Shown here: in pieces, positions 4,829-5,192 of the stretch | How the letters are laid out: the number at the start of each line of letters is the position of its first letter | How positions within the stretch are numbered: the stretch's first letter is position 1 | Assembly: GCF_027920745.1 (NCBI RefSeq) | Contig: NZ_JAQIBB010000133.1 | Coordinates: forward strand, 1-5,192 | Reading direction: 5' to 3' | Origin: Gallibacterium faecale | Lineage (GTDB): Bacteria > Pseudomonadota > Gammaproteobacteria > Enterobacterales > Pasteurellaceae | DNA: 5,192 bases | Position numbers and translations under genes: made by a program | The notes under the pieces: model-generated | Database searches by the model: none | What the model was told of the DNA's origin: nothing | What the model saw: the letters and a program-made list of their open reading frames with translations, nothing else

Positions 4829-5192
4829 ATGCCTAGAACTATCCTACCTTTAAATAATACAAAAATAGATAAAGCAAAGCCTAAAAGTAACCAATATTCA
4901 TTAAGTGATGGTAACGGATTATTTTTAAGGATAATGCCATCAGGTAATAAAATTTGGCTATTTAATTATGTAAAACCTAGTGATCAAAAACGTACTAATT
5001 TAAAAATTGGTATTTACCCTGAATTTTCATTAGCACAAGCAAGAAGTAAACGTGAAGAATATCGAGCACTACTAGCTCAAGGTATCGACCCACAAGAAAA
5101 AATAAAAGTGGATGAACAAACAATCAGTAATCGCTTAGAAAATGTATTTTTTACCGTAGCCCAAAAATGGAAAGAGAAAAAAGCAGCAGAAA
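4829..5192 (+). CDS. P4-type tyrosine recombinase (integrase), 5' part, runs off the window
   Basis: The first 121 residues of a site-specific integrase; the rest lies to the right. Residues about 1-95 form the DUF4102 arm-DNA-binding domain: YSLSDGNGLFLRIMPSGNKIWLFNY (23-47), then LKIGIYPEFSLAQAR (58-72) and LLAQGIDPQ (81-89). From about 107 (FTVAQKWKEKKAAE) the core-binding domain begins. The catalytic part (R-H-R-Y) is not in the window, so activity cannot be judged. The start chosen has AGGGAG 10 nt upstream; an in-frame ATG at 4820 is only 1 nt from it and less likely. The gene lies about 206 nt after tRNA-Leu(GAG) in the same direction, the classic layout at one end of an island, ICE or P4-like prophage. 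Composition is AT-rich, like its neighbours. Confidence 0.92.
   Translation, partial: MPRTILPLNNTKIDKAKPKSNQYSLSDGNGLFLRIMPSGNKIWLFNYVKPSDQKRTNLKIGIYPEFSLAQARSKREEYRALLAQGIDPQEKIKVDEQTISNRLENVFFTVAQKWKEKKAAE

Noticed and set aside
1..5192. Pasteurellaceae DNA-uptake sequences (AAGTGCGGT or ACAAGCGGT)
   Set aside because: No exact copy was seen on either strand by eye; near matches such as TCTGCACTTT around 2987 have mismatches in the core.

Overview
The window reads as chromosomal DNA from a gamma-proteobacterium, most likely a member of the Pasteurellaceae (Haemophilus/Actinobacillus/Pasteurella relatives). This rests on AT-rich coding DNA, on a TyrA that closely matches what I remember of the Haemophilus influenzae protein, on enterobacterial-type gene pairs (qmcA-nfeD, aroF-tyrA, secG-tRNA-Leu(GAG)), and on TyrR-like operators in front of aroF. 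The species cannot be fixed from the sequence alone. I saw no copy of either Pasteurellaceae DNA-uptake 9-mer.

Layout. Bases 1-149 are non-coding: a short imperfect repeat/hairpin at the left edge, then a strong terminator-like hairpin. On the minus strand, bases 1516-150 hold qmcA (SPFH/stomatin-family membrane protein) and, overlapping it by 4 nt, nfeD/ybbK. This is the common pair of a membrane-anchored SPFH scaffold and its OB-fold partner. Bases 1517-1721 hold a probable qmcA promoter and three hairpins 3' of the next operon, the last a good minus-strand terminator. Bases 3927-1722 (minus) carry aroF (DAHP synthase) and tyrA (chorismate mutase/prephenate dehydrogenase), 19 nt apart. These are the first committed step of the shikimate pathway and the tyrosine branch. 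Two TyrR-like boxes lie just upstream of aroF, as expected for tyrosine-responsive repression.

Divergent from aroF, on the plus strand, come a sigma70-type promoter, secG (SecYEG translocon subunit) and, only 7 nt after its stop, a complete tRNA-Leu(GAG) gene with encoded CCA, closed by a strong terminator. This matches the E. coli secG-leuU order.

After the tRNA the E. coli-like order stops. About 206 nt downstream begins a P4-type tyrosine recombinase gene that runs off the right edge. The tRNA 3' end is probably the attachment site, and the right end of the window is the left end of an integrated genomic island, ICE or prophage. The gap between tRNA and integrase contains a dense nested set of inverted and direct repeats (four GTAACAC cores, a perfect 14-bp inverted repeat and an outer 10/11 inverted repeat) overlapping a possible integrase promoter. 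It is the least explained part of the window and the best candidate for something not yet described.
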